Source: JAEUIG01 sp046349775
Lineage (GTDB): Bacteria > Planctomycetota > Planctomycetia > Planctomycetales > Planctomycetaceae
NCBI GenBank assembly: GCA_046349775.1
Contig: JAXMBS010000094.1
Location: 1 to 17,732, forward strand
Length of the DNA: 17,732 nucleotides
Direction of reading: 5' to 3'
A program made the translations under genes and the position numbers. Numbering within the stretch: the stretch's first letter is position 1; each line of letters opens with the position of its first letter. The notes beneath the pieces were generated by a model. The model did no database searches. It had not been told where the DNA came from and was given only the letters and a program-made list of their open reading frames with translations. Positions 1 to 8,259 of the stretch are shown one piece after another.

Positions 1-864
1 GCGGACGGCATGCAGTGTCGCCGCGCCTGTCGTCGCTTCTCCCGGCTCGTAGCGCACCTCGCTGTTCATGACCGAGACGTCGTCCTGCAGATACTCGGCG
101 ATCACATCCAGGACCGGACCGCGGGCCACCAGTCGACCCGCCGTCAGCAGCACGCCGGTCGTCGTCAGCGAACGGACGGCCGACATGTTGTGACTGACGA
201 ACAGCACCGTCTTGCCCTGATGTGCGACCTCGTTCATCTTTCCCAGGCACCGCCGCTGGAACTCGGCGTCGCCGACCGCCAGCACCTCGTCCACGATGAG
301 AATCTCCGGGTCGAGATGCGCTGCCACGGCAAAGGCCAGCCGCACCTTCATGCCGCTGGAGTACCGTTTGACCGGAGTGTCGATGAACGGGCTCACTCCG
401 GAGAAGTCGACGATGTCGTCATACCGCCGGGCGACCTCACGATGCGTCATTCCCAGTATCGTGCCGTTCAGAAACACGTTTTCCCGGCCGGTCAGTTCCG
501 GATGGAACCCCGTGCCCACTTCCAGCAGGCTCGCCACCCGGCCGCGCAATTCGATCCGGCCCTCCGTCGGCTTGCTGATCCGCGACAGCAGCTTGAGGAG
601 CGTGCTCTTGCCGGCTCCGTTCTTGCCGATGATGCCGACCACTTCCCCGGGCTGAACGTCGAAGGACACATGCCGAAGCGCCCAGAACTGCTGCTGTCCC
701 GACGCCTTAGCCGTGCCATTGTCGCCATGCACCATGGTCTCGGCCGTCCGGCGGCCGACGAGACGGCCCGCGAGACGGTTCGCCAGTTCACGGACCGATC
801 CCGCATGCGTCACCCCCAGACGGTAGCGCTTCCCGAGGTTTTCGATCCGAATTGCGGGGGTCAT
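1..864 (-). CDS. wzt: Polysaccharide ABC transporter ATP-binding protein (Wzt-type), partial
   Basis: This is the ATPase of an ABC exporter for a finished polysaccharide; it works at the inner face of the cytoplasmic membrane with the permease encoded just upstream. 288 codons are visible from the ATG at 864, and the frame is open to the left edge, so the C-terminal part is missing. Walker A GKNGAGKST lies at residues 80-88, the signature YSSGM at 168-172, Walker B EILIVDE at 187-193 and the switch His at 225. The stretch EVGTGFHPELTGREN (115-129) is typical of the Wzt/TagH/KpsT group. Wzt proteins often carry a C-terminal carbohydrate-binding domain; whether this one does cannot be seen. It starts 88 bp after the permease stop, the widest gap inside the operon. 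The ABC family call is certain; the exact glycan is unknown. Confidence 0.95.
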   Translation of the reverse strand, partial: MTPAIRIENLGKRYRLGVTHAGSVRELANRLAGRLVGRRTAETMVHGDNGTAKASGQQQFWALRHVSFDVQPGEVVGIIGKNGAGKSTLLKLLSRISKPTEGRIELRGRVASLLEVGTGFHPELTGRENVFLNGTILGMTHREVARRYDDIVDFSGVSPFIDTPVKRYSSGMKVRLAFAVAAHLDPEILIVDEVLAVGDAEFQRRCLGKMNEVAHQGKTVLFVSHNMSAVRSLTTTGVLLTAGRLVARGPVLDVIAEYLQDDVSVMNSEVRYEPGEATTGAATLHAVR

Positions 865-952
865 ACAGCGATCAGCAGTCAGCGATCAGACAGAAGAAGC
901 AGTATCCAGCCGTTGGACTAGTCCCTGGACCCTTGGGCCTTAGCGCTTGCCC
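865..952 (-). other. Spacer between permease and ATPase genes with a 14-bp-period repeat
   Basis: This 88-bp gap contains two copies of CAGCGATCAG, at 866-875 and 880-889 (period 14 bp), directly before the ATPase start. A perfect 10-bp palindrome GGACTAGTCC lies at 915-924. No clear Shine-Dalgarno sequence precedes the ATPase ATG. No terminator with a U-run is visible. The function of the repeats is unknown. Confidence 0.4.
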
Positions 953-1906
953 CTAAATAATGTCCGCAAAGCTGCTCTCAATCCGCCGGAAGTAATACAA
1001 CCCTGTCACCAGCAACACGATCACTACGGCCGTCGACATCCCCATCATCGACCAGTCGGGCGTCGTCGATCCGAGGATCGACCAGCGGAAGCCTTCGATC
1101 ACGCCGGCCATCGGATTGAGACCGTAATACGGCCGAAGCTCGGGCGAGACGAGACTGCTCGGATACACGACCGGCGACAGCCACATCCACGCCTGCACCA
1201 GAAACGGCACTGCCTGTCCCACATCGCGGTACTTGACGTTGAGCGCGGTCAGCCACAGTCCCACTGCGAGCGCCGACAGCACGCAGAGCGCCACGAACAA
1301 CGGCAGGCACAGCGTGCGCCAGCCGAGGCCGAAGCGCCACGTCACCAGTTCACTGTCCGGCCCTGCTGCAACGAGCGTCCCATTGAAGTACAGGATCAGC
1401 GCCGCCAGCACGACTCCCTGAATCGCCAATTCGACGAGGCCCACGACGACGCTCGACACCGGCAGCACCATTCGCGGAAAGTACACCTTGGTCAGCATGC
1501 CACTGCTCGTCACGACGCTCGCGGTGGACGCCAGGATCGTATTCGAGAAATAGAGCCACGGCAGCATTCCCGTAAACGCAAACAGCTGGTATGGCGATCC
1601 GTCCGACTGGATGTCCGCCACCCGGTTGAAAATGAACGTAAAGATCACCATCGACAACACCGGCTTGAGCACAGCCCAGCCGTAGCCGATGACGCTCTGG
1701 CGATAGCGTGCCGCGATGTCGCGCCACGCGAGCAGCCACAGCAAGTCGCGGTACCGCCACAGTTCGCCGAGATCCAGCGGAACCCAGCCCGACTCCGGGA
1801 CAATCACCGTGACGGGTCCGGTGGAGTCGCGCGAGTGTTCACGAATCCCCACGTTCTCGGCGGACATCGCCGGTATGGGACCGACCGTCTCCGTTAACGG
1901 CTGCAT
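953..1906 (-). CDS. wzm: Polysaccharide ABC-2 type transporter permease (Wzm-type)
   Basis: This is the membrane partner of the ABC exporter, 317 aa, expected to form the channel that moves the polymer across the inner membrane. After a soluble N-terminus, residues 59-72 give a WRDIAARYRQSVIG-type motif that precedes the first membrane segment in this family. Hydrophobic segments follow at about 78-95, 108-130, 146-175, 198-222, 233-250 and 288-306. The loop NVKYRDVGQAVPFLVQ (223-238) is also characteristic. The start ATG (1906-1904) overlaps the TGA of the upstream dehydratase gene in a TGATG arrangement, which points to translational coupling. Length is a little above the usual 260-280 aa because of the N-terminal extension of about 45 residues. 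Confidence 0.93.
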   Translation of the reverse strand: MQPLTETVGPIPAMSAENVGIREHSRDSTGPVTVIVPESGWVPLDLGELWRYRDLLWLLAWRDIAARYRQSVIGYGWAVLKPVLSMVIFTFIFNRVADIQSDGSPYQLFAFTGMLPWLYFSNTILASTASVVTSSGMLTKVYFPRMVLPVSSVVVGLVELAIQGVVLAALILYFNGTLVAAGPDSELVTWRFGLGWRTLCLPLFVALCVLSALAVGLWLTALNVKYRDVGQAVPFLVQAWMWLSPVVYPSSLVSPELRPYYGLNPMAGVIEGFRWSILGSTTPDWSMMGMSTAVVIVLLVTGLYYFRRIESSFADII

Positions 1907-2928
1907 CAGTGCGCCGGCTCCTTGAGTCCCGCCACGTCGGCGTCAACCATCATGTGCACCAGTTCGGCGAACGACGTCCGCGGCCGCCATCCCAGACAAT
2001 GTTCGGCCTTCGCGTAGTCTCCCTGCAGGCGCGTCACCTCGGCCGGACGGCACAAGGCCGGATCGCTCCGCACAAAATCGCGCCAGTTCAGCCGCACTCT
2101 CGTGAAGGCCGTGTCCAGGAAATCCTCCAGCCGATGCCACTGGTTCGTAGCAACGCAGAAGTCATCCGGGCGATCATGCTGGAGCATCCGCCACATCGCC
2201 TCGACATAATCGCCGGCAAACCCCCAATCCCGGCCGACCTGCAGGTTGCCGAGCGTCAGTTCGCGATCCAGGCCGGCGGCAATCCGGGCGGCCGCGCGAG
2301 TAATCTTGCGCGTCACATACTCCGGCGGTCGCCGCGGCGACTCGTGGTTGAACAGGATCCCGTTGCTCACGAACAGCTCGTAGCTTTCGCGGTACTGGAC
2401 ACACAGATGATACGCGCAGACCTTTGCACACGCGTACGGGCTGCGCGGATGAAATGGCGTGCTCTCGTTCTGCGGACACGCGGACGGCGCTCCGAACATT
2501 TCGCTCGACGACGCCTGATACATCCGCACCGGCGAGGCCGCAGGCATGCGGCGGATCGCCTCCAGCAGGGCCAGCGTGCCGCTGGCGTTCGCCTGCAGCG
2601 TCTCCAGGGGCGAGGCGAACGACTGTCCCACGTGGCTCTGCGACGCCAGGTTGTAGATTTCCTGGGGCTCGAGTTCGCGCACAAGCTGGTGGATGCGCGC
2701 TCCATCGGCAAGGTCCAGAGCCACCAGCCGGAACCGGCCGCCGGCCGCCACCGGATCCAGAAGCTCCATTAATCGCCGGGCCGCCGGCCCCGCGATGTTC
2801 CGCGTCGTGCCGACGACGTCGTACCCCTTGTTCAGCAGCAATTCGCACAGGTACGAGCCGTCCTGACCGGTCGCGCCGGTCACGAGGGCACGCCGGTTGT
2901 GCGTGGCATCTGTCCTGCTGCGGTCCAT
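1906..2928 (-). CDS. GDP-mannose 4,6-dehydratase family protein (second copy)
   Basis: This is a short-chain (extended SDR) nucleotide-sugar dehydratase, 340 aa, closely resembling GMD. The dinucleotide-binding motif TGATGQDG is at residues 17-24. The catalytic region YQASSSEMFG is at 137-146 and the YxxxK pair is Tyr165/Lys169 in SPYACAKVCAYH. The GMD hallmarks NGILFNHESPRR and VTRKITRA are present. GMD converts GDP-D-mannose to GDP-4-keto-6-deoxymannose. The window has a second, more canonical GMD at 5503-6567. This copy is divergent near the cofactor site (GTTRN in place of GMVRRSS), so it may act on a related substrate or serve a different branch such as rhamnose or perosamine. It follows the glycosyltransferase stop by 12 bp and overlaps the permease start. 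The family is secure; the exact substrate is not. Confidence 0.88.
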   Translation of the reverse strand: MDRSRTDATHNRRALVTGATGQDGSYLCELLLNKGYDVVGTTRNIAGPAARRLMELLDPVAAGGRFRLVALDLADGARIHQLVRELEPQEIYNLASQSHVGQSFASPLETLQANASGTLALLEAIRRMPAASPVRMYQASSSEMFGAPSACPQNESTPFHPRSPYACAKVCAYHLCVQYRESYELFVSNGILFNHESPRRPPEYVTRKITRAAARIAAGLDRELTLGNLQVGRDWGFAGDYVEAMWRMLQHDRPDDFCVATNQWHRLEDFLDTAFTRVRLNWRDFVRSDPALCRPAEVTRLQGDYAKAEHCLGWRPRTSFAELVHMMVDADVAGLKEPAH

Positions 2929-2940
2929 CAGACCCGCGCC

Positions 2941-4062
2941 CTACCCCACCACCGAAAACATATTCATCAGCGGCCGTGCACACTCGTCCCAGCGCAGCGC
3001 CCGCGCATTGGCGACTCCACGCTCGGAGCATTCCCGCCAGGCGGTCGCATTGGTGAGCAGTTCGGCGAGCGCCCCGGCCGTCCAGTCGGGATTGTCGGCC
3101 GGACCAAAACGGCCGCCGCCGGCGCAAATCTCGGAGACGGCGCAGTCCCGTGTGGAGACCACGGGCGTCGCAAACGCCTGGGCCTCCGCGGCCGGAATCC
3201 CGAACGACTCACAGCAGCTCATCAAACAAAACACCTGCGCTTCGGCGTAATGGCGATGCAGGTCCTCTTTGGTCACCTGTCCGGTAATCTCCACATCGGG
3301 CCGCAGTTTCAAGTCGTCAATCAGCCGTTCAATCCGGCTGCGATAGACGGAATCCGGCCAGGGACCGACCAGTCGCAATCGCGCCGCAACGCCGTCGCGC
3401 CGCAGTTTGTGAAGCGCCGTCACCAGCGTTTCCGCACCTTTCCACGGCGCCATTGCCGAGACCGACACGATCAGGAGTCGCTGTTTCTCCACGCGCGCCC
3501 GCATGGCCTCGGCCGCGGTGTGGGTTCCTTCGTCCAGGCCGACATAAGCAATCTCGGACCGCGCCACGCGCCCTTCGGGTTTGAGCTGGCCGTAGAGCGA
3601 CTCGAGGTACCGCGAGATAAACACCATCATCGCCGCCGATTGCAGCGCCTGACGATAGGCGCGCCGTTGCAGCGCCGCTTTCCACCGCTGACGCGCGCCG
3701 TACTGCGCCGCCGGCACCAGGCACCACGGGTTCTGCGCGAGCGACACCTGCGGCGCGCCGCACGTGGGGGTCACGGCGCCCGAAGCCGTCAATACGAGGT
3801 CGATTTTCTCGCGGCGCACGAGTTTCGGCAGCTCGCGGTACTCCCAGGCAGTCCGCCACCACCAGGGCCGCAGGCGGTCCGACAGCGAAATGTGGCGCAC
3901 GTTCGCGCCCGGCAAATCCTCCGGCGGCGGTTCGGATTCGTGCGTCAACAGAACAAACTCGTGCTCGCCGCGCGTCCATCGCGTCAGCGGACGGAGAAAC
4001 CCGTACACCACGTGCCGGCCGCTGAGCGCGCCGATCGACAGTCCATTGACGAGAACCCGCAT
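2941..4062 (-). CDS. Glycosyltransferase, GT4-like (GT-B fold)
   Basis: This 373-aa protein likely transfers a sugar from a nucleotide donor to the growing polysaccharide at the cytoplasmic face of the membrane. The C-terminal half has the retaining GT4 pattern: APWKGAETLV (205-214), a strand-turn LVGPWPDS, and CESFGIPAAEAQAFATPVV (284-302). The EX7E pair is Glu285/Glu293. The N-terminal part starts MRVLVNGLSIGALSG, normal for GT4 enzymes. I chose the ATG at 4062 over an upstream in-frame start near 4347, because the extra 95 residues are low-complexity Arg-rich and would lie over the end of the preceding gene. The upstream glycosyltransferase stops 11 bp before this start. Donor and acceptor cannot be read from sequence; with GDP-sugar enzymes adjacent, GDP-mannose or GDP-fucose is plausible. 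Confidence 0.9.
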   Translation of the reverse strand: MRVLVNGLSIGALSGRHVVYGFLRPLTRWTRGEHEFVLLTHESEPPPEDLPGANVRHISLSDRLRPWWWRTAWEYRELPKLVRREKIDLVLTASGAVTPTCGAPQVSLAQNPWCLVPAAQYGARQRWKAALQRRAYRQALQSAAMMVFISRYLESLYGQLKPEGRVARSEIAYVGLDEGTHTAAEAMRARVEKQRLLIVSVSAMAPWKGAETLVTALHKLRRDGVAARLRLVGPWPDSVYRSRIERLIDDLKLRPDVEITGQVTKEDLHRHYAEAQVFCLMSCCESFGIPAAEAQAFATPVVSTRDCAVSEICAGGGRFGPADNPDWTAGALAELLTNATAWRECSERGVANARALRWDECARPLMNMFSVVG

Positions 4063-4073
4063 GGAGCTGCTGC

Positions 4074-5456
4074 TTATCCCGGCACCGGCAAGAAGGGATC
4101 GCTGCAGGACGGATCCTTCCGGCGCCGCGGTTCGTGCGGTTCCATCAACTCCGCAGTGTCCCGCGCGACGGGCACGCTCAACGTCTCGGAGGCATCGTTC
4201 AACGCCTCGGAGGCATCGTTCAACACGTCCTCGAGCAGTTGAGCGAACATATCGGTCTGCAACCGGCGATCGAATTTCTCCTCTGCCACCTGCCGAGCCA
4301 TGCTGCCCATCCGCCGCGCTTCGGCGGGTCGGTCCACCAAACGGCAAATCGAGCGCGCCAAATCTTCAGCCAGCCGATTCGTGTCAACCGGCTCTCGCTT
4401 GCTGCCCGCATCGCACACCAGGCCGACTCCGCAGTCCTCGACGATTTCAGCCAGTTCGGAGTTCAGAGGACAGGCAGCGATGACGGGACTTCCCGCCGCC
4501 AGGATGCCGTACAGCTTGGACGGCATCAGGCAATCGGCGACTCGTGCGTGCATGCTGACGTAGTGCACATCGGCGGCGCTCAGGCTCTGCGACAGCTGTT
4601 CTCGCGGCTGAGGCGGCAGGAACCGCACGTTCGTCAGGCCCCGCTCCGCCGCGATCTGTTCCAGACGCGGCTTCTGCACGCCGTTGCCGATCAGGAGGAA
4701 CTGGACCTCCGGCCGCGAACTCAGTTGTTCGGCCGCATCGAGCAGCGGCTCCAGCAGATGGGCGTAACCCAGATTGCCCGAATACATGACGACAAACGAA
4801 TGTTCCAGCCCGTGGGCCGCCCGGAACCCGTTCCGCTCCTTCGTCGGACAAATGGCCGTCGTGTCGGCCCAGTTGGGAATGATGACCAGCTTCTCTTCGG
4901 GCAGTTTCCACCGCAGGCATTTCTCGCGCATGTCGCGACTGAGGACCACAATGCGATCGGCCTGCCGATAGGTCTCCACGAGCCGTTTTCGAATCCACCG
5001 CGTCGCACGTCCTTCGCGCAGGAGTCCGGCGCCGATCATCACATCGGGATAGATGTCCTGCAGCGTGACAATCATCCGGCAGCCGGTGCGCCGCCGGATC
5101 TTATTCGCGACGAACGGCAGGAAGAACGGGTCCGTCTGTGCGACGACCACGTCCGGGCACGTCTGCCGGCGCTGCCACCACCATGCGGAACCGGTGAAGC
5201 TGACGAGATTCGCCAGCTTGCCGAGCTTGGAGGCCTTGGAAAACCGGCTGTGCCGGGTGCGGTGGATCGTCACGCCGTTGTGCTGCTGGAGGTCAGCGTG
5301 ACGAAATTCCGCGCCGGTGACGTGGTTGGGACTTCCCGCCAGCACTTCGACGTCAAACCGACCGGTCAAGTCCTCGGCCAGATCCGTCAGGAGCTGGCCG
5401 GTGGCTTCCGTGTCCGGCCAGTACGAGCGGTTCAAAAACAGAATTCGACGCTTCAT
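4074..5456 (-). CDS. Glycosyltransferase, GT4/WbuB-like
   Basis: This is a 460-aa GT-B glycosyltransferase resembling WbuB-type enzymes of O-antigen and capsule clusters. The N-terminus MKRRILFLNRSYWPDTEAT is the usual Rossmann start. Residues after it include VEVLAGSPNHVTG, TLQDIYPDVMIGAG, SGNLGYAHLLEPLLDA and the acceptor/donor signature MPSKLYGILAAGSPVIA. I chose the ATG at 5456 because GGAG sits 6-7 bases upstream and the 15 residues before it look non-coding. The C-terminus has an unusual polar tail of about 50 residues that begins with a tandem NDASEAL/NDASETL repeat, caused by a 21-bp duplication. The gene lies 46 bp after gmd and 11 bp before the next glycosyltransferase. Substrate is unknown. 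Confidence 0.9.
   Translation of the reverse strand: MKRRILFLNRSYWPDTEATGQLLTDLAEDLTGRFDVEVLAGSPNHVTGAEFRHADLQQHNGVTIHRTRHSRFSKASKLGKLANLVSFTGSAWWWQRRQTCPDVVVAQTDPFFLPFVANKIRRRTGCRMIVTLQDIYPDVMIGAGLLREGRATRWIRKRLVETYRQADRIVVLSRDMREKCLRWKLPEEKLVIIPNWADTTAICPTKERNGFRAAHGLEHSFVVMYSGNLGYAHLLEPLLDAAEQLSSRPEVQFLLIGNGVQKPRLEQIAAERGLTNVRFLPPQPREQLSQSLSAADVHYVSMHARVADCLMPSKLYGILAAGSPVIAACPLNSELAEIVEDCGVGLVCDAGSKREPVDTNRLAEDLARSICRLVDRPAEARRMGSMARQVAEEKFDRRLQTDMFAQLLEDVLNDASEALNDASETLSVPVARDTAELMEPHEPRRRKDPSCSDPFLPVPG
4183..4224 (-). repeat. 21-bp tandem duplication in the glycosyltransferase gene
   Basis: Two adjacent 21-bp units (4183-4203 and 4204-4224) differ at one base. They encode the in-frame repeat NDASEAL/NDASETL near the C-terminus of the glycosyltransferase. 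Being a multiple of three, it keeps the frame and looks like replication slippage. Confidence 0.85.
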
Positions 5457-5502
5457 GGGGTCTCCGTCAATCCATTGCCCGCGGCTGCCGACTGTTCGCA
5501 CA

Positions 5503-6567
5503 TCAGTCGTGCTGCGATTCGCCCCTGAGGGACTTCAGGTCGTAATCCAGCATCAGGTTCACCAACTCCCGAAAGGTGACTTTCGGTCGCCAGCCGAGCG
5601 CCTGCTCCGCCTTCCGCGCATCTCCCAACAGCAAATCCACCTCGGTCGGGCGAAAGTAGCGCGGATCGACCCGCACCAGCACACGCCCGTCCGGCCCGAA
5701 GCCCAATTCGTCGACGCCGCTGCCGCGCCACGTCAGCGGCAGGTCCACCCGCGCAAACGCGAGTTCGCAGAACTCGCGGACCGAATGGGTCTCGCCGGTG
5801 GCGATCACATAGTCGTCGGGCTGCTCCGCCTGCAGCATTCTCCACATCGCATCGACATAATCGCGGGCGTATCCCCAGTCGCGCTGTGCGTCGAGGTTCC
5901 CCAGGTACAGGCAGTCCTGCCGGCCATGCACGATATGCGCCACAGCACGCGTGATTTTTCGCGTTACGAACGTCTCGCCGCGCCGCGGCGACTCGTGATT
6001 GAACAGGATCCCGTTCACCGCGAACATGCCGTACGACTCGCGGTAATTCCGGGTGATATAGAACGCATACGCCTTGGCGGCGGCGTACGGGCTGCGGGGG
6101 TAGAACGGCGTCGTCTCCGTCTGCGGCGACTCCACGACTTTGCCGTACAGTTCCGAAGAGGAGGCCTGATAGAACCGGGCCTCCAGTCCCAGTTCCCGCA
6201 TGCCTTCCAGGATGCGCACCGCGCCGAGGCCGGTCACTTCCCCCGTGTATTCCGGAATCTCGAACGACACCTTGACGTGCGACTGCGCACCCAGGTTGTA
6301 GATCTCGTCCGGTCGGATCGTTTTCAGCAGATGGTTGATTGACGACGAGTCGTTGAGGTCGCCGTACCGCAGATGCAGTCTGACGTCGGCTTCGTGCGGA
6401 TCCTGGTAGATGTGATTGATCCGGCCGGTATTGAACGACGACGACCGCCGCACCATCCCCCACACCTCGTAGCCCTGCTCCAGCAGCAGTTCCGCCAGAT
6501 AGGATCCATCCTGCCCGGTGATACCGGTGATCAGGGCCTTTTTTCCGTTTCTCGGAGGTCGTTTCAT
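5503..6567 (-). CDS. gmd: GDP-mannose 4,6-dehydratase
   Basis: This enzyme converts GDP-D-mannose to GDP-4-keto-6-deoxy-D-mannose, the first step to GDP-L-fucose and related 6-deoxyhexoses; it is cytoplasmic and NADP-dependent. The 354-aa length is normal for GMD. The cofactor motif TGITGQDG is at residues 14-21, followed by VWGMVRRSSSFNTGRI, which is diagnostic for GMD. The catalytic segment FYQASSSELYG is at 132-142, with Glu139 and the YxxxK pair Tyr161/Lys165. NGILFNHESPRRGETFVTRK and the C-terminal RYFRPTEVDLLLGD are also typical. The Thr of E. coli GMD (YQASTSE) is Ser here, as in many homologues. The gene directly follows the GDP-fucose synthase gene, the usual gmd-fcl pairing though in reversed order. 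No good Shine-Dalgarno sequence precedes the ATG at 6567. Confidence 0.96.
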   Translation of the reverse strand: MKRPPRNGKKALITGITGQDGSYLAELLLEQGYEVWGMVRRSSSFNTGRINHIYQDPHEADVRLHLRYGDLNDSSSINHLLKTIRPDEIYNLGAQSHVKVSFEIPEYTGEVTGLGAVRILEGMRELGLEARFYQASSSELYGKVVESPQTETTPFYPRSPYAAAKAYAFYITRNYRESYGMFAVNGILFNHESPRRGETFVTRKITRAVAHIVHGRQDCLYLGNLDAQRDWGYARDYVDAMWRMLQAEQPDDYVIATGETHSVREFCELAFARVDLPLTWRGSGVDELGFGPDGRVLVRVDPRYFRPTEVDLLLGDARKAEQALGWRPKVTFRELVNLMLDYDLKSLRGESQHD

Positions 6568-6645
6568 TACGGTTTTGTTTCGGCGCTCGTCGGCGCCGTC
6601 TGCGTGGCAATGTTGTCGTGAATCGCGGGCTCCTGGCCGCGGGGT

Positions 6646-7654
6646 CTATCGTAGTGCCGACGTTGTGCGGATGCCGTGCAATTCCGGTTCCCGGGAAGCG
6701 GAATCCCCTCGTCGGGCCTGCTCGACGTTTTTCAGGAACCATTCATAAGTGCCGTGAATACCCGCCGGCAGCAGTACGCGCGGCCCCCAGCCGAGTCCCC
6801 GCAGTCGCGAGACGTCGAGCAGCTTGCGAGGCGTCCCATCCGGCTTCGAGCGATCGAAAGCGATCCCCGCGCCTCAGGGTAGACGACGTCGCGGACCAGT
6901 TCGGCCAGTTCGCGGATCGAGACATCCTCGCCGCAGCCGACGTTGATCGTTTGCGCGTCGTCGTAGTGTTCGAGCAGGTGCAGGCAGGCCCGCGCCAGGT
7001 CGTCGACATGCAGGAATTCGCGGCGAGGTGCGCCGGTCCCCCAGACCACGACCTCCGGCGCACCGGCCTGCGCCGCCTCATGGAACCGCCGGATCAAGGC
7101 CGGCAGGACATGTGACGACGTCAGATCGAAATTGTCTCCGGGACCGTACAGGTTCGTCGGCATCGCCGAGATGAACCGGCAGCCATACTGTCGCCGATAC
7201 GCTTCGCACGCCTTCACGCCTGCAATCTTGGCGATGGCATAGGCGTCATTCGTCGGCTCCAGCGGCCCCGTCAGCAGATACTCCTCGCGAATCGGCTGCG
7301 GACAGTCACGCGGGTAGATGCAGGAACTGCCGAGGTACAACAACTGTGCACCTGTTCGCGCCATGCGGCACGCAACACCGTCGCGTGCAACATCAGATTA
7401 TCGTACAGGAAGTCCACCGGCCGCTCGGAGCCCGCCAGAATCGCCGACCGTGCCGGCGGCGTGGATCACGTACTCCGGCCGCGCGCTGGCGAACCAGTCG
7501 TCGACCTGCCGCTGATCGCGCAGGTCGACCTCGAACGCGGCACGGTCAGCACGCGTGTGAATCCCTCGGCGCGCAGGTGCCGTACCACGGCGGATCCGAC
7601 CAGGCCGCGATGCCCCGTGACGAAGATTCGTGATTCCCGATCCACGCTGTCCAT
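6646..7654 (-). pseudogene. fcl: GDP-L-fucose synthase gene with four frame breaks
   Basis: Fcl is the epimerase/reductase that turns GDP-4-keto-6-deoxymannose into GDP-L-fucose. All family parts are present but spread over three frames. The start at 7654 (GTG one codon earlier possible) gives IFVTGHRGLVGSAVVRHL. A break near 7546 leads to FEVDLRDQRQVDDWF and YVIHAAGTVG. A break near 7442 leads to ILAGSERPVDFLYDNLM. A break near 7362 leads to LLYLGSSCIYPRDCPQPI, with the YxxxK pair in NDAYAIAKIAG, PTNLYGPGDNFD and REFLHVDDLARACL. A last break near 6866 leads to FDRSKPDGTPRKLLDVSRLR and HGTYEWFLKN, ending at TAG 6648-6646. Most breaks fit loss of one base. Conservation between breaks is high, so the damage is recent or a sequence error. 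The start lies 7 bp after the nusG-like stop. Confidence 0.88.
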
Positions 7655-7661
7655 CACTGCC

Positions 7662-8226
7662 CTACAGACGTTCGACTTCCCAGTCGTAGACAGCCAGCGA
7701 TGCGCCTCGCTGAATAAAATCGACGTTCAGATACAACCGCATCTGGCCTCGGCGTTCGGCCACCACGCCTTCCAGACCGGCAAACGAACCGCTGCGGACG
7801 CGGACTGCGGCACCCACCGGAATTCGAGATTCCGGCTGCAGCGGCGCTCCGGCCGTAATTGCCAGCGCAATGGCATGCAACTGCCGGACCAGCCGCTCGG
7901 GTTCGGGTGTCCGCAAACATTGGGCGACGCAGCCGGTTGCGAGGACCTTGGCTCGCGCCTGTTCGTCCCCTGCCACGAAGACATAGTTCCCAAACAGCGG
8001 CAGGTAGCTCGTGCGGGCCCGCCCGGCCGGTGAACGGTAGTGTCGCGGCGCGATCGGACAGTAGAACGCCACGTCTGCGGGCCACAGCCGCCCGCATCAA
8101 CTTCTTCTCCTGCCGCGACTGCCGCGGCCCACCAGTTGATCCCTTCGCGACGGCAACATCCCCAGTCAACGCGCTGGCGAGCAGGTCCGCCGGATGCTGC
8201 GAGATTTCTGCATCGAGCAATGGCAT
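7662..8226 (-). pseudogene. NusG-like transcription antitermination factor with frame breaks
   Basis: This is a specialised NusG paralogue (RfaH/UpxY/LoaP type), expected to bind RNA polymerase and help it read through the long polysaccharide operon that it heads. The expected protein is about 188 aa: ATG at 8226 (MPLLDAEISQHPADLL), an NGN domain with INWWA, SRQEKKLMRA, DVAFYCPIAPRHYRSPAGR and TSYLPLFGNYVFVAG, then a KOW domain with VGAAVRVRSGSFAGLEGVV and a conserved end DFIQRGASLAVYDWEVERL. The longest uninterrupted part is 7662-8072. The N-terminal third is spread over three frames, with breaks near 8145, 8125 and 8076. Each fits a small indel. The family call is firm from the C-terminal 130 residues. 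Whether it is functional depends on whether the indels are real. Confidence 0.8.
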
Positions 8227-8259
8227 GTCGTCATCAACACTCGGCCCCCGGATTCCCAT

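Noticed and set aside
10..921. Plus-strand open frame of 303 codons at the left end
   Set aside because: It lies antisense to the ATPase gene, whose Walker A, signature and Walker B motifs are unmistakable; its own translation is Arg/His-rich with no family features.
4063..4347. 95-residue N-terminal extension of the first glycosyltransferase
   Set aside because: It overlaps the end of the preceding gene, is Arg-rich and unlike any glycosyltransferase; the ATG at 4062 starts the normal fold.
2899..5528. Long plus-strand open frames (2899-4242, 4134-5528)
   Set aside because: They mirror the two glycosyltransferases in a GC-rich genome, and their His/Arg/Gln-rich translation is typical of antisense shadows.
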